Shown: positions 16,962 to 26,092 of the stretch, one piece after another
Numbering within the stretch: the stretch's first letter is position 1
Layout of the letters: each line of letters begins with the position of its first letter
Assembly: GCF_024508295.1 (NCBI RefSeq)
Contig: NZ_CP101990.1
Span: forward strand, 2,976,001-3,040,000
DNA from: Aeromicrobium duanguangcaii
Lineage (GTDB): Bacteria; Actinomycetota; Actinomycetes; Propionibacteriales; Nocardioidaceae
Direction: 5' to 3'
Length of the DNA: 64,000 nt
Program-made: the position numbers and the translations under genes
The notes under the pieces: model-generated
The model's input: only the letters and a program-made list of their open reading frames with translations
What the model was told of the DNA's origin: nothing
The model's database searches: none

Positions 16962-17741
16962 TCAGTGCTCGCGGGCGCGGAAGTGAGCGATGCCGTCGGG
17001 ACGACTGACCTGGGTGAAGTGGTCCGGGAAGAGCGGCTCGTCGAGGTTCACCTCGACGAACATCTCGCCGATCTTCGGCAGGAGGTCGGGGCGGATGGAG
17101 CGCAAGATGGCCTCCTCGCTGCCCTCGGTGTCGATCTTCAGCACGTCGATGAACGACTCGACCTGGAGGATCTCGTCCAGGGCGTCGCTGATGTTGACGG
17201 TCTGGACCTGCACCACGTTCACCAGGTCGCGCGCGTACCCGGGGGCGACCAGACCGGAGTAGCGTCCGACGGGCTCGGCATTGAACTCGAAGACACCGTC
17301 CCGGTCCGAGAGGGCCGTCTCGCTGATGGCGGCGCGGTCGCCGAAGGGGGCGAGCGCGGCCCGCAGGCGCGGCGCGTTGATCGGAGACGGCTCGAAGCAG
17401 TAGACCCGGCTGCTCTCGTTCCGGGTCAGGAAGAACAGGGCGCTGATGCCGATGTTCGCGCCCACGTCGACGACGACCCTGACATCGGGGCCGACCGCGT
17501 AGTCCCCGCGGCAGAAGACCTCGTTGATCGTCCGGAGGTCGTGGAACGTCGGCGCCGTGACCCTGACCGGGCCGACGGGCGTCCGCACCCCGATCTCGAC
17601 CGGATAGTCGCCGCGGTTCGAGACGTACCGGTACAGCGTGCTGATCGGGTTCGTGTACGCCCGGAGACTGCGTCGCAAGGTCCGGTAGTTGTGGACCCGG
17701 AAGGGCGCGAGCAGAACGTGGGACCGCGTTCGCGACAGCAT
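16962..17741 (-). CDS. FkbM-family methyltransferase
   Basis: 259 residues with a canonical motif I, VVVDVGANIGISALFFL, followed by VYCFEPSPINAPRL and the FkbM signature VLKIDTEGSEEAIL. The N-terminal 70 residues are basic. The function is SAM-dependent O-methylation, probably of the sugar polymer made by the adjacent genes. ATG 17741 has TACCGT (17747-17752) five bases upstream. It shares little sequence with the other FkbM gene next door beyond the motifs, so the pair is not a recent duplication. Confidence 0.86.
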   Translation of the reverse strand: MLSRTRSHVLLAPFRVHNYRTLRRSLRAYTNPISTLYRYVSNRGDYPVEIGVRTPVGPVRVTAPTFHDLRTINEVFCRGDYAVGPDVRVVVDVGANIGISALFFLTRNESSRVYCFEPSPINAPRLRAALAPFGDRAAISETALSDRDGVFEFNAEPVGRYSGLVAPGYARDLVNVVQVQTVNISDALDEILQVESFIDVLKIDTEGSEEAILRSIRPDLLPKIGEMFVEVNLDEPLFPDHFTQVSRPDGIAHFRAREH

Positions 17742-17790
17742 GCTTCACGGTATCGGCACGGTCGGGCGCCGGTCACCTCTCGGTCGCGGC

Positions 17791-18867
17791 TCAGCCCGGT
17801 CCGGAGCCGACGACTGCGGCTTCGAAGACCTCTCGGTGCCGGTCCCTCCAGCGTGGGAGGTCGTGCTCCTGCGCCCAGGCTCGCACCGTCGACCGACGGG
17901 ACGGATCCCCCGTCAGACGGTCCGCGGCCTCTGCCCAGGCGACCGGCGCCACCCCGGAGACGACCGCGCCGCCCGACGCCAGGACCGGATCGCGGAAGAC
18001 GTCGATGTCCGTGGCCACGGCCGGGACTCCGAACGCCGCCGCCTCGAGGATCACGTACGGCAGGCCCTCTGATCGGCCGTCCGAGGTCATCAGCAGGACG
18101 TCGGCCGCCCGGTAGAGCGCCGCGGGATCGACGCGTCCGACGTAGTGCACGCGGGGGTTCGCCGCCGCGCCGCGCTCCACCTCGTCGCGCAGTGGCCCGT
18201 CCCCCGCGATCACGAGGTTGCCGTCCCAGGCGTTGAGGATCTCGATCGCCAGACCCGGCCGCTTGCCGACGTCCAGGCGGCCGACCCACACGGCCACCGG
18301 TCCCTCGCCGATACCCAGCTCGTGACGGGCGAGCTCACGCGCGGCCGCCGACGCGATCGCGGCGGCGGTCGCATCGACGCCGTTCTCGATGACGCGGACC
18401 TTGTCGTCACCCACGACCGGCGCCACCTGCCGCCCCACCGCATCGGACACGGTGATCACCGAGGTCGCGTGCCTCGCGGCCCGTCGGTACATCGATCCCA
18501 GTGCGATGCGCATGGCCCGCGGCATGACTCCGTGCTCCGTCCACACCACGGGCGCGATCTCGGAGAGAACCCGGGTGAACCCGATCTGCTCGCGCTTGAA
18601 CTGCAGGTGGATGACATCGGGCGCGAACCGCTCCACCGCATCGCGCACCCGGCGCCGCTCGCGGCGCAGCCGGAGCCATCCCGACGCGAGGGTGCTGCGA
18701 CTCCATTTCGGACTCAGCTCCAGCTCGTCCGCGGCCCCGTCCCAGCCGGGAAGCCGGCCGAAGACCTTCACCTCGACCTCCGGGAGCTCGCGGTACAGCC
18801 GCTGCAGGTAGATCTCGGCTCCTCCCTCGACGTCGGAGTGCGTCACGACCGCCACGCGCAGCGTCAT
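17791..18867 (-). CDS. Glycosyltransferase family 4 (GT-B)
   Basis: 358 residues. The N-terminal Rossmann-like half starts LRVAVVTHSDVEGGAEIYLQ with the Gly-Gly-Ala-E acceptor-side motif. The C-terminal half has AVWVGRLDVGKRPGLAIEIL, NLVIAGDGPLRDEVE and the donor-binding SEGLPYVILEAAAFGVPAVA (E-x7-E). It transfers a sugar from a nucleotide donor to the growing lipid-linked unit at the inner face of the membrane. It is the last gene of a six-gene operon (24220 to 17791); its ATG overlaps the stop of the preceding glycosyltransferase by four bases. Confidence 0.88.
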   Translation of the reverse strand: MTLRVAVVTHSDVEGGAEIYLQRLYRELPEVEVKVFGRLPGWDGAADELELSPKWSRSTLASGWLRLRRERRRVRDAVERFAPDVIHLQFKREQIGFTRVLSEIAPVVWTEHGVMPRAMRIALGSMYRRAARHATSVITVSDAVGRQVAPVVGDDKVRVIENGVDATAAAIASAAARELARHELGIGEGPVAVWVGRLDVGKRPGLAIEILNAWDGNLVIAGDGPLRDEVERGAAANPRVHYVGRVDPAALYRAADVLLMTSDGRSEGLPYVILEAAAFGVPAVATDIDVFRDPVLASGGAVVSGVAPVAWAEAADRLTGDPSRRSTVRAWAQEHDLPRWRDRHREVFEAAVVGSGPG

Positions 18868-19778
18868 CCGGCCGCCTGTGTCGTCCCCGAGGTCGGGCGA
18901 TGGTCCTGCACGCGCACGGTGCGCACGTACGTCTCCGGGTCTCGCCGGGCCAGCCGGCGTGTCCTGAGCAGCTCGCGCGAGAACTGGCTGAGCGCTGCGC
19001 GGCGGGGAGCGTCCCGGCCGCTCAGCAGCTGCAGGACGCGCCATCCCAGATCCACGATGCCCGCCGGCACGGAGAGGTTCGTGAAGGAGTAGACCACCCG
19101 AGAGACACAGCGCTGGACGACGGCCCAGCTCGACGTGACGCCCTCGGAGCTTCCGCCGCCCTCGGTGTACGCGACGATCTCGCGCGACACTCCCACCGCG
19201 TCGCCGGACTCGCGAAGCCGCAGATGGAGGTCGGTCTCCTCGGCGAACATGAAGTACCGCGGATCGAAGCCCCCGATCTCGCGGAAGCGGTCGGCCCGCA
19301 CGACCATGCAGCAACCGCTCATGCTGGGCGCCAGCACGACCGAGCCGTCCTCGGGGAACTCCCACGAGGGCCTGCGCCAGAGCGGCTCGATCAGCGGTCG
19401 CGCGGACGGGGGTGCCTCACCCACCGCGTTGCGGAGCGTCGGGCCGACGACGCTGAGGCCGTGGCTGCGGGCGACCTCGACCAACCGCAGCAGGTCGCCG
19501 GCCGAGACGGTCACGTCCGGGTTGACGAAGGCGACCCAGGTGCCGGAGGCCAACCGTGCTCCGAGGTTCGAGCCGAAGCCGTAGCCGACGTTGTCCGGGG
19601 CGGCCACCAGCACGCCGCCGACGCGCTCGACCGCGCGCTCCACCTGCGGCAGGTCCGCGGACCCGGAGTCGACGACGATGATCTCGACCGATTCCGGCGC
19701 GAGCTCGCCCAGCCCCTCGAGGAACGTCGGCAGGACCCCCGCGGAGTTGTGCGTCACCGTGACGACCGACAGGAGCAT
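18864..19778 (-). CDS. Glycosyltransferase family 2
   Basis: 304 residues, GT-A fold. It begins LLSVVTVTHNSAGVLPTFLE; EIIVVDSGSAD, FGSNLGARLASGTWVAFVNPD (D-x-D-like NPD region) and the GGFDPRYFMFAEETDLHLRL segment near residue 190 are typical of rhamnosyl-type GT2 enzymes. The C-terminal 80 residues are basic. ATG 19778 is chosen over longer in-frame extensions because family similarity begins there, and TAGGCT (19786-19791) ends seven bases upstream. That box includes the stop codon of the preceding gene, which hints at an internal promoter in the operon. Confidence 0.88.
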   Translation of the reverse strand: MLLSVVTVTHNSAGVLPTFLEGLGELAPESVEIIVVDSGSADLPQVERAVERVGGVLVAAPDNVGYGFGSNLGARLASGTWVAFVNPDVTVSAGDLLRLVEVARSHGLSVVGPTLRNAVGEAPPSARPLIEPLWRRPSWEFPEDGSVVLAPSMSGCCMVVRADRFREIGGFDPRYFMFAEETDLHLRLRESGDAVGVSREIVAYTEGGGSSEGVTSSWAVVQRCVSRVVYSFTNLSVPAGIVDLGWRVLQLLSGRDAPRRAALSQFSRELLRTRRLARRDPETYVRTVRVQDHRPTSGTTQAAG

Positions 19779-19783
19779 GCGCT

Positions 19784-20800
19784 CTAGCCTATGGCCGCCT
19801 GCGCGACGGCCCGCCAATCGGTCATCGCGATGTTCTGCATCTGCCACTGCGAGGCGGCCTCGCGGTACGCGGCATCGTGCAGGACCCTCTCGATGGCTCG
19901 CGCCATCTCGTCGGGACGCAACGGGTCGAACGTCAGACCGACCTCGGACGGCTCCAGGACCGAGCCGGTGTTGCCCAGCTCGCTGCCGATGACCGGGATG
20001 CCGGCAGCCGCCACGTCGAGCAGCGGAATGCCGAGACCCTCGTAGAGGGAGGGCTGCACGTAGGCGTGACACTCGCCGAGCATCGCCAGGTACTCGTCCT
20101 GGCTCAGTCCTCCCACGACGCGCACGGACTGTCGCTTGGTCGACCGCTCGAGGGCCTCCTCGAACTCCCGGGCAGCGTTCCCGGGCCTGGCGCAGATCCG
20201 CAGCTCGAAGTCCCCGGTGTCGGCCAGGTCCCACGCCTGGACGAGGCGCGCCAGGTTCTTGTGCCGGTTCTGGACGCCGACGGTCAACAGATACGGAGCG
20301 CCGGCGCCTTCTCGACGTTCGACGCGGTGGACCGCCTGGATCGGCAGGACCGAGGCGCCGCCGTGGAATCCCTGGGCGCGCATCTCCTGCAGCGTGAACT
20401 CCGAGACCACCGCGACCTTCGACCGGCGCATCGCGTACCTCGTGCTCAGGGTGATCGCCCGCGCGTCCAGGTACTCCTCGGGCATGCTCAGGAAGCCGAC
20501 GTCGTGGATGACGGGCCTGACCGGCACCGACGAGATGATCGGGCGGGTCTGCCGCGGCACCACGATCAGATCGGACTCGGCCCTCCTCGCGGCGCGGGGC
20601 AGGTGCCAGTGCATGAATCCTCGCGGCGGAAGGACGGTGGCCTCGAACTGCGTGGTCGGCTGGTCGACGGCCACCTGCAGGCGGATGGCGCCGGATCGAT
20701 GCAGATCCACGAGACCGGCATGCAGGCCGGCGGCGACGTCCCCGACTCCGCTGGGACCGCGGACGAGGAGTCGCCCGTCCAGCATCACGGACTTCGTCAC
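19784..20800 (-). CDS. Glycosyltransferase family 4 (mannosyltransferase-like)
   Basis: 338 residues. Typical features are VIHDVGFLSMPEEYLD in the N-terminal half, AVVSEFTLQEM (the post-domain serine/threonine switch), YLLTVGVQNRHKNLARLVQA and the donor-site YVQPSLYEGLGIPLLDVAAA. The resemblance is to mannosyl/rhamnosyl GT4 enzymes. GTG 20800 has AGGAGG eight bases upstream and overlaps the preceding stop (GTGA). It lies fourth in the six-gene operon and probably adds one sugar of the repeat unit. Confidence 0.87.
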   Translation of the reverse strand: MTKSVMLDGRLLVRGPSGVGDVAAGLHAGLVDLHRSGAIRLQVAVDQPTTQFEATVLPPRGFMHWHLPRAARRAESDLIVVPRQTRPIISSVPVRPVIHDVGFLSMPEEYLDARAITLSTRYAMRRSKVAVVSEFTLQEMRAQGFHGGASVLPIQAVHRVERREGAGAPYLLTVGVQNRHKNLARLVQAWDLADTGDFELRICARPGNAAREFEEALERSTKRQSVRVVGGLSQDEYLAMLGECHAYVQPSLYEGLGIPLLDVAAAGIPVIGSELGNTGSVLEPSEVGLTFDPLRPDEMARAIERVLHDAAYREAASQWQMQNIAMTDWRAVAQAAIG

Positions 20801-21609
20801 CTGAGAATCCTCCTCGCCACGGCCCGGAGCCGTTCCATCGCGTTGCCCCAGCGGGCAGCCGCGACCCCCGCGGCGCCCAGCCACTTGCGGGCGTAGATCA
20901 CCTTGGCGGCACGACTCTGCGCACGCAGCGCCTCACTGGTCTCTTCTCCGTGACCCTGGTCGTGGATGACCTGGAACCCGGAGACGGCCCACGAGATCCC
21001 GCCGGCGGCGCGAACGGCCCGGCAGATGTCGACGTCCTCGTAGTACAGGAAGAACCGCCCATCGAAACCGCCGACGCGATCGAACCACTCGCGCCTCCAC
21101 ACCATGAACGCGCCGCAGATCCAGTCCACCTCGCGCGAGCGCGCGCTGAGGTCGATGTCCTCGACCCGGCGTGCGGCGAGTGATCCCACCGTGGGGAAGG
21201 CGCGGGCGCTGGACACCCGGCGCCCGTCGGAGGTCACGAGCTGCACTCCCCCGACCGCGCGGCGCTCATCTCCTTCCAGCTCGGCGATCACGGCGAGGAT
21301 GTGCTCCTCCCGGACCAGCAGGTCGGGATTGGCCACGACGACGTACGGACTGGCCTCGACGAGGGCAGCCACCCCACGGTTGACGCCCCCGCCGAATCCC
21401 GGGTTGGTCGGAACGGCCACCGTCAGCGGCTCGACCGGCCAGGCCTGCGTGCTCACGGCTTCGATGGTGGTCGGGATCGGCGCGTTGTCGACGAAGACCA
21501 GCTGCGCGAGGTGGGTCGCGTCGCGCCATGCCTCGGCCAGGCGCGGAACGAAACGCTCCGAGTTGAAGCCGACGACGACCAGGTCGTAGTCAGGCTGGTC
21601 CACGATCAC
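20797..21609 (-). CDS. Glycosyltransferase family 2
   Basis: 270 residues. The GT2 features are DLVVVGFNSERFVPRLAEAW, LVFVDNAPIPTT, NPGFGGGVNRGV, YVVVANPDLLVREE, WICGAFMVWRREWFDRVGGF and FLYYEDVDICRAVRAAGG with the ED motif. The overall pattern is like rhamnosyltransferases. GTG 21609 follows directly on the stop of the flippase gene, with GAGAGG overlapping that stop, so translation is probably coupled. It is third in the operon. Confidence 0.88.
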   Translation of the reverse strand: MIVDQPDYDLVVVGFNSERFVPRLAEAWRDATHLAQLVFVDNAPIPTTIEAVSTQAWPVEPLTVAVPTNPGFGGGVNRGVAALVEASPYVVVANPDLLVREEHILAVIAELEGDERRAVGGVQLVTSDGRRVSSARAFPTVGSLAARRVEDIDLSARSREVDWICGAFMVWRREWFDRVGGFDGRFFLYYEDVDICRAVRAAGGISWAVSGFQVIHDQGHGEETSEALRAQSRAAKVIYARKWLGAAGVAAARWGNAMERLRAVARRILR

Positions 21610-22899
21610 TCACCTCTCTGCGGCATCGGCCGCGGACTGGTTGCGGGTGGAACGCCGGAGCGAGAAGACGTGCGAGATCCGCTGCGCCTCGACCAGCAGA
21701 CAGATGAAGGTGACCACGGCTCCCAGCAGAGAGGCGACGGCGATCCCCTCGACCCCGAGGACGGGGTAGAGCCCGAAGATCGCGCCGACGGCCGTGGCCA
21801 GGCCCAGCGTGACGGCGACGAGAGGACGCGAGGGGTGTCCCGAGCCGACCAGCGCGAAGCTGAGCACGGTCGCTCCGGCGAGCGGCACCTGGGCGGCGAT
21901 CAGGATCCAGGCGATCTGGTTGACCGGCTCGAACGCGGCGCCGAAGACCACGGGAACGAGGAAGGGGATCACCGCGGACAGCACACAGCCCGCCGCTGCC
22001 GTGGCCACGAGGGAGATCGCGAAGCGCTTGCGGACCGCGACGAAGTTGCCCTGCGCCGCGAAGTTCCGGGCCGGGAGGCCGATGGCGTTCGAGACGGCCA
22101 TCAGGACGGAGGCGATGCTCACCGCGACGACGTAGAAGCCCACCTCGTCCTTGGTGGCGATGACGGTCACCAGGAGCGCGTCGATCCGCTGGGAGAACAA
22201 CCAGATCGTGCTCGCCGGCCAGGCCTTCAGCCCGAAGCGCCACGCCGCCCCCAGAGCGGTGAGGCTCGGACGGCCGAGCGGGATCATCCGGGCCCAGGCG
22301 AGCGCGAGCAGCGGACCCAGCGTCCCGGTGACCACCACCGTCGCACCGACGCCGAGGACGCCCGCGCCCAGAAACGCCGCGATGCCCAGCCCGAGGGCCA
22401 GGAGCAGGCCCGGCAGCATCCGGCTCCAGGCGACGGTCGCCCATCGCTCGCGCCCGGTGGCGATCCACACCGTGTTGGTGGTGAACAGCGTGAGGGGCAG
22501 CACCAGCGCGTACCCCACGAAGATCCACCAGACGTGGCTCAGGGGGTCGTGGATGACCGAGACCGCGAGGACGTAGACCGGGACCAGCACCGCCCCCAGC
22601 ACCAGGGAGATGCCCGCCGACTCCCGCACCAGCCGGCGGGGGTCGTCCCCGACCGCGGAGCGGTTGGCGAAGTAGTCCTGGGTGTTGAACGTCGCCAGAA
22701 GTGCGATGAGGGTGGCCGGGACGACCGCGGTCGCCAATTCACCACGGCCCACCGGTCCGAGCAGCCGGGCCTGGATCGCACCGGTGATGAAGGCCACCGC
22801 GTACGAGACGAGAGTGGAGAGCAGCAGGACCGAGCTCGGGTTGGCGAGCCGTCTGCCCAGGAGACTGCGCGACACCCGATCAGACCTCCGGATCGTCAT
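21610..22899 (-). CDS. Lipopolysaccharide/oligosaccharide flippase (Wzx-like, MOP superfamily)
   Basis: 429 residues with about 12 to 14 predicted membrane helices spread along the whole chain. Features are SYAVAFITGAIQARLLGPVG (first helix with the family A-R-x-L-G-P-x-G-R-G-E motif) and SQRIDALLVTVIATKDEVGF in the middle. Such proteins flip undecaprenyl-linked repeat units across the cytoplasmic membrane before polymerisation. The start overlaps the preceding ligase/polymerase gene by 20 bases, so the two are co-transcribed. No Shine-Dalgarno site is obvious. Confidence 0.85.
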   Translation of the reverse strand: MTIRRSDRVSRSLLGRRLANPSSVLLLSTLVSYAVAFITGAIQARLLGPVGRGELATAVVPATLIALLATFNTQDYFANRSAVGDDPRRLVRESAGISLVLGAVLVPVYVLAVSVIHDPLSHVWWIFVGYALVLPLTLFTTNTVWIATGRERWATVAWSRMLPGLLLALGLGIAAFLGAGVLGVGATVVVTGTLGPLLALAWARMIPLGRPSLTALGAAWRFGLKAWPASTIWLFSQRIDALLVTVIATKDEVGFYVVAVSIASVLMAVSNAIGLPARNFAAQGNFVAVRKRFAISLVATAAAGCVLSAVIPFLVPVVFGAAFEPVNQIAWILIAAQVPLAGATVLSFALVGSGHPSRPLVAVTLGLATAVGAIFGLYPVLGVEGIAVASLLGAVVTFICLLVEAQRISHVFSLRRSTRNQSAADAAER

Positions 22900-24220
22900 C
22901 GAGGAACTCGGACAGGACGACGAGAAGACTCAACCCCACCAGGCCCGACGCCGTCCAGGCGAAGGGCACCGTGAAGCTCAGCACGCCGATCGCCGCAAAC
23001 CCTCCCATGACGCTTCCGCCCAGACGACCCCGGCGTCTGGCCCGGGCCGCCGCAGCCAGGAACGGGAGCAGGAAGAGGGCCAGTCCGACCAGGCCCGTCT
23101 TCCACGCGATGCTGGCGTAGACGTTGTGGGAGTCGCGCTTCACCTCACCGATGCCGTCGAACTGGATCATCGTTCCGCCGCCCGCCCCGATCAGCATCGC
23201 CGTGGGGTCGTCGCGAAGACGGTCGCTGATGACGTCGATCTCGTGGAACCGGTACTGGGCGGACTCCTGGCCCACCCGTTCGCTGAGATTGAACCGACCC
23301 CCGGCGTCCACGACACCCAGGGCCAGGACGACACCCACCACCAGGGCGAGGACGGCCCCCAGCCGCGAGAGCAGGGTGGTCCCCCGCCCGGCGATCCCTG
23401 CGGCGAAGGCCACGCCGACAACGCTCGCGATGAGCAGACTCAGCGTCTGGCTCAGGACGATCTCCGAGGCGACGAGGGCGAACGGGATCCATCGTCTCCC
23501 CAGCACCGGCACCGCGTCGCCGCGCAGGGCGAAGACCAGAACGACGGGAATCAGGATCTCGCCGCCGGGTCGGATCTCCTTGGTGGCGTCCACGCCGACC
23601 AGGAACAACGAGTACCGCCCCGGCTCGAGCAGCCCCAGTTCGAGCAGCAGGCGGCCGGCGATCGCCAGGGCACACGCGATGTACGCGAGCCAGCAGATCG
23701 CCGAGACGAGCACGCGCTGGGGGTTCGGGGTCCGGAGCAGGGCCTCGCGCACGGCCGGGGCGATCGCGAACGCGGCGACGTATCTCAGGTCGACGAGCGG
23801 GGCGACCTGGATGAACCCCTCCGCGTCCGGGCCGACGAGCGTCCGCACCACGAACCACGTGGGCCAGAGCATCAGCAGGAGCAGCGAGCCGTGATGCTCC
23901 AGCCGTCCCCGCCTGGCTCGCAGGACGAGACCCGAGACCGACGCGAGAACGATCAGCCCATCGATCTCCGTCACGGTGGCGCCGGCGACCTGCGTGCTGA
24001 CCAGCTCGCCGCCCACCCGGCACAGGACGATCCAGGCGACCGCGACCGCGATGGTCGGTCGCGGGGCGAGAACGGCGCACAGCAGACCCGCCGATGCGAC
24101 GACCACGAGCGGCGACGAGGCGCCCACGAATCCCAGGATCAGGGCGCCGACCACGACCGCGCCCGACCCCAGGACGCTGGCAGGCGTGAGCGTCGCAGGA
24201 CCTCTCGACGTCCGGCTCAT
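22880..24220 (-). CDS. O-antigen ligase/polymerase family membrane protein (Wzy_C-like)
   Basis: 446 residues, mostly hydrophobic with about 10 to 12 helices and one long outer loop. The loop contains RFHEIDVISDRL and GAGGGTMIQ, then RDSHNVYASIAWKTGLVGL, which matches the H-N-x-Y/F-L motif of the PF04932 family. These enzymes polymerise or ligate lipid-linked sugar chains on the outer face; in a Gram-positive, polymerase is the more likely role. ATG 24220 with GGGGGAA upstream is preferred over a GTG 48 bases earlier. It is the first gene of the operon that continues with the flippase and four glycosyltransferases. Confidence 0.83.
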   Translation of the reverse strand: MSRTSRGPATLTPASVLGSGAVVVGALILGFVGASSPLVVVASAGLLCAVLAPRPTIAVAVAWIVLCRVGGELVSTQVAGATVTEIDGLIVLASVSGLVLRARRGRLEHHGSLLLLMLWPTWFVVRTLVGPDAEGFIQVAPLVDLRYVAAFAIAPAVREALLRTPNPQRVLVSAICWLAYIACALAIAGRLLLELGLLEPGRYSLFLVGVDATKEIRPGGEILIPVVLVFALRGDAVPVLGRRWIPFALVASEIVLSQTLSLLIASVVGVAFAAGIAGRGTTLLSRLGAVLALVVGVVLALGVVDAGGRFNLSERVGQESAQYRFHEIDVISDRLRDDPTAMLIGAGGGTMIQFDGIGEVKRDSHNVYASIAWKTGLVGLALFLLPFLAAAARARRRGRLGGSVMGGFAAIGVLSFTVPFAWTASGLVGLSLLVVLSEFLDDDPEV

Positions 24221-24410
24221 CGCCCAGCTTCCCCCACCTGTCACCGTGATCGTTTGCACGTGGACCACGCCCGCCGTGAGCGCTCTCGGACCCTGCCGAC
24301 GGATGCCTTTCTCTCCCAGTGAGGCTACAGCGCACGGAGCCGCTCACCGCGTCGCAAGGGACGGACTCGCAGCGGGCGAACGCCGAATCCGGGACCTATA
24401 CATTGAGTCC

Positions 24411-24914
24411 ATGGGGGCGAAACGCTTGTACCGCGACCTGACCCTCAACGGGCTCGCTCGGTCGAGCCTCCTGCCCCGAGCCCTGCGATTCCGGCTGCTC
24501 CGAGCCCTCGGCATGGACATCCCCGGGTGGACGGCGATCATGCCGGGGTGCTGGTTCGGCGGCACCGACGTGCACATCGGCGACGGCACGACCGTCAACT
24601 ACGGCGTCTTCTTCGACACCGCCGCGCCGATCACGATCGGCGAACGGTGCGACATCGGCATGGAGGCCATGCTGTGCACCAGCACGCATGAGAAGGGCGG
24701 TCCGGACCGGCGCGCGGGAAAGGCCGGCGGCGCACCGATCGTGATCGAGGACGGCGTGTGGATCGGGACGCGGGCGCTCATCATGCCCGGCGTCCGGGTG
24801 GGATCCGGCTGCATCATCGCCGCGGGCGCCGTGGTGACCTCGGACTGTGAGCCGCATCGTGTCTACGCCGGCGTGCCGGCCACCGCGAAGTCATCGCTGC
24901 CCGAGGCCGGGTAG
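24411..24914 (+). CDS. Acyltransferase with left-handed beta-helix (hexapeptide repeat family)
   Basis: 167 residues. Repeats of the [LIV]-G-x4 type run from about residue 45 (VHIGDGTTVNYGVFF, ITIGERCDIG) to 145 (VWIGTRALIMPGVRVGSG, CIIAAGAVVT), ending in the common YAGVPATA. His86 in TSTHEKGG is near the expected catalytic position. It probably acetylates a sugar of the polymer or a precursor. ATG 24411 is chosen because TACATT (24399-24404) ends six bases upstream. This is the only rightward gene between the MerR regulator and ugd in the polysaccharide block. The 190-bp region 24221-24410 must hold the divergent promoters of this gene and the polymerase operon. Confidence 0.86.
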   Translation: MGAKRLYRDLTLNGLARSSLLPRALRFRLLRALGMDIPGWTAIMPGCWFGGTDVHIGDGTTVNYGVFFDTAAPITIGERCDIGMEAMLCTSTHEKGGPDRRAGKAGGAPIVIEDGVWIGTRALIMPGVRVGSGCIIAAGAVVTSDCEPHRVYAGVPATAKSSLPEAG

Positions 24915-24931
24915 GTCACGTGAGCAGACGC

Positions 24932-26092
24932 TCAGATCGTGGTGGTCAGCTCGTCCACGAGCGCGCGCATCCGAACCCCTCGGTCGCGCCACCCATGGGA
25001 CGACGCGTGCGCGCCTCGCCGATCGACCGCGGCCTCATCCGGCACCGGCAGCAGGTCGCGTACCCGGGCGACGAGCTGCTCCGCGGTGGCGGCCACGAAC
25101 ACGTCGACCGAGTCGGGGACCACGGCCGGCACCGGCGTCGACACCACTGCGAGGCCCGCCGCCAGGTACTCGTAGGTCTTCAGCGGATTGACGCCTCGGG
25201 TGTACTCGTTGATCACGTAGGGGATCAGGCCCACGGTCGAGGAGCGGAGCAGGTCGGCCAGTTCCTGAGGCCCCACCATTCCGTGGTGGATCGCGCCGGC
25301 GCGCTCGAGGTCGCGAACCGCCCGGTGTGAGTCCCCGCCGCCCTCGGAGATCGGGCCGGCCAGATGAACCTCGATGCCCGCACCGAGCAACTCGGCCAGC
25401 AGCCGGAAGTCGACCTTCGACTCCGTCAGGTTCCCCGCGAACACCGCACGCGGGCGCCGTGGGGACGAGGTCGCACCGGCAGCGAAGACCTCGAGGTCGG
25501 CCACGTTCGGCCACTCCTCGATCCGGCGGAAGCCGACGTCGCGCAGATGGCGAGAGACTGCCTCACTGCTCGCGCCGGCCACGGCCCCTGCGCGAGCGAG
25601 CGCCCGTTCGCCTTTCTCCACGACCGACTGGCTGATCCCCGCCTGGGATCCCAGCAGGTCGACACAGTGGTACACCGTGGGCACCGACCGCTCCAGCCCG
25701 AACGTCACGGGCGTGTAGGTCCACAGCATCCGGCTCGCTCCACCGGAGGACCACGCGCGGACCAGGCGCGTCATCAGCAGTCGATTGATCCACGTGAACG
25801 GCGGGACGTGCCACGGGATGACGAGAGGGCTCACCACGGTCACCCCGTCGGGTACCGGTCGCGCGTCGTGAGCGCTCTCGATCGGCCCCTTCTTCCCGAC
25901 GACCCGCCCGAGCCTGCGCAGGATCCGCCCGAGGTCCCGTCGCGACAGCTCGGGACGGCGAAGACCGGTCGACTCGACGAACGTCACGTCGAACTCGCGC
26001 GCCAGCTCCCGCACGGCGTAGTGCTGGTTGGTGGCGATCGGCTGGTTCCAGTCGGCGGTGCCCAGCACCAGGACCGAGGCGCGGGAGCTCAC
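24932..26092 (-). CDS. Glycosyltransferase (GT-B, family 4-like)
   Basis: 386 residues. The N-terminal half begins SVLVLGTADWNQPIATNQHY; ESTGLRRPELSRRDL and MLWTYTPVTFGLE follow, resembling the group often annotated as teichuronic-acid/GDP-mannose-type transferases. The C-terminal half has RAVFAGNLTESKVDFRLL and PYVINEYTRGVNPLKTYEYL (donor-binding E) and the AAGLAVVSTPVPAV region. GTG 26092 overlaps the stop of the upstream glycosyltransferase by four bases (GTGA), so the two form an operon starting at 27210. The exact sugar specificity cannot be read from sequence. Confidence 0.84.
   Translation of the reverse strand: MSSRASVLVLGTADWNQPIATNQHYAVRELAREFDVTFVESTGLRRPELSRRDLGRILRRLGRVVGKKGPIESAHDARPVPDGVTVVSPLVIPWHVPPFTWINRLLMTRLVRAWSSGGASRMLWTYTPVTFGLERSVPTVYHCVDLLGSQAGISQSVVEKGERALARAGAVAGASSEAVSRHLRDVGFRRIEEWPNVADLEVFAAGATSSPRRPRAVFAGNLTESKVDFRLLAELLGAGIEVHLAGPISEGGGDSHRAVRDLERAGAIHHGMVGPQELADLLRSSTVGLIPYVINEYTRGVNPLKTYEYLAAGLAVVSTPVPAVVPDSVDVFVAATAEQLVARVRDLLPVPDEAAVDRRGAHASSHGWRDRGVRMRALVDELTTTI

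Noticed and set aside
24221..24410. Extra small gene in the divergent gap before the acyltransferase
   Set aside because: Short frames exist but have no ribosome site and no recognisable protein; the region is better explained as two promoters.
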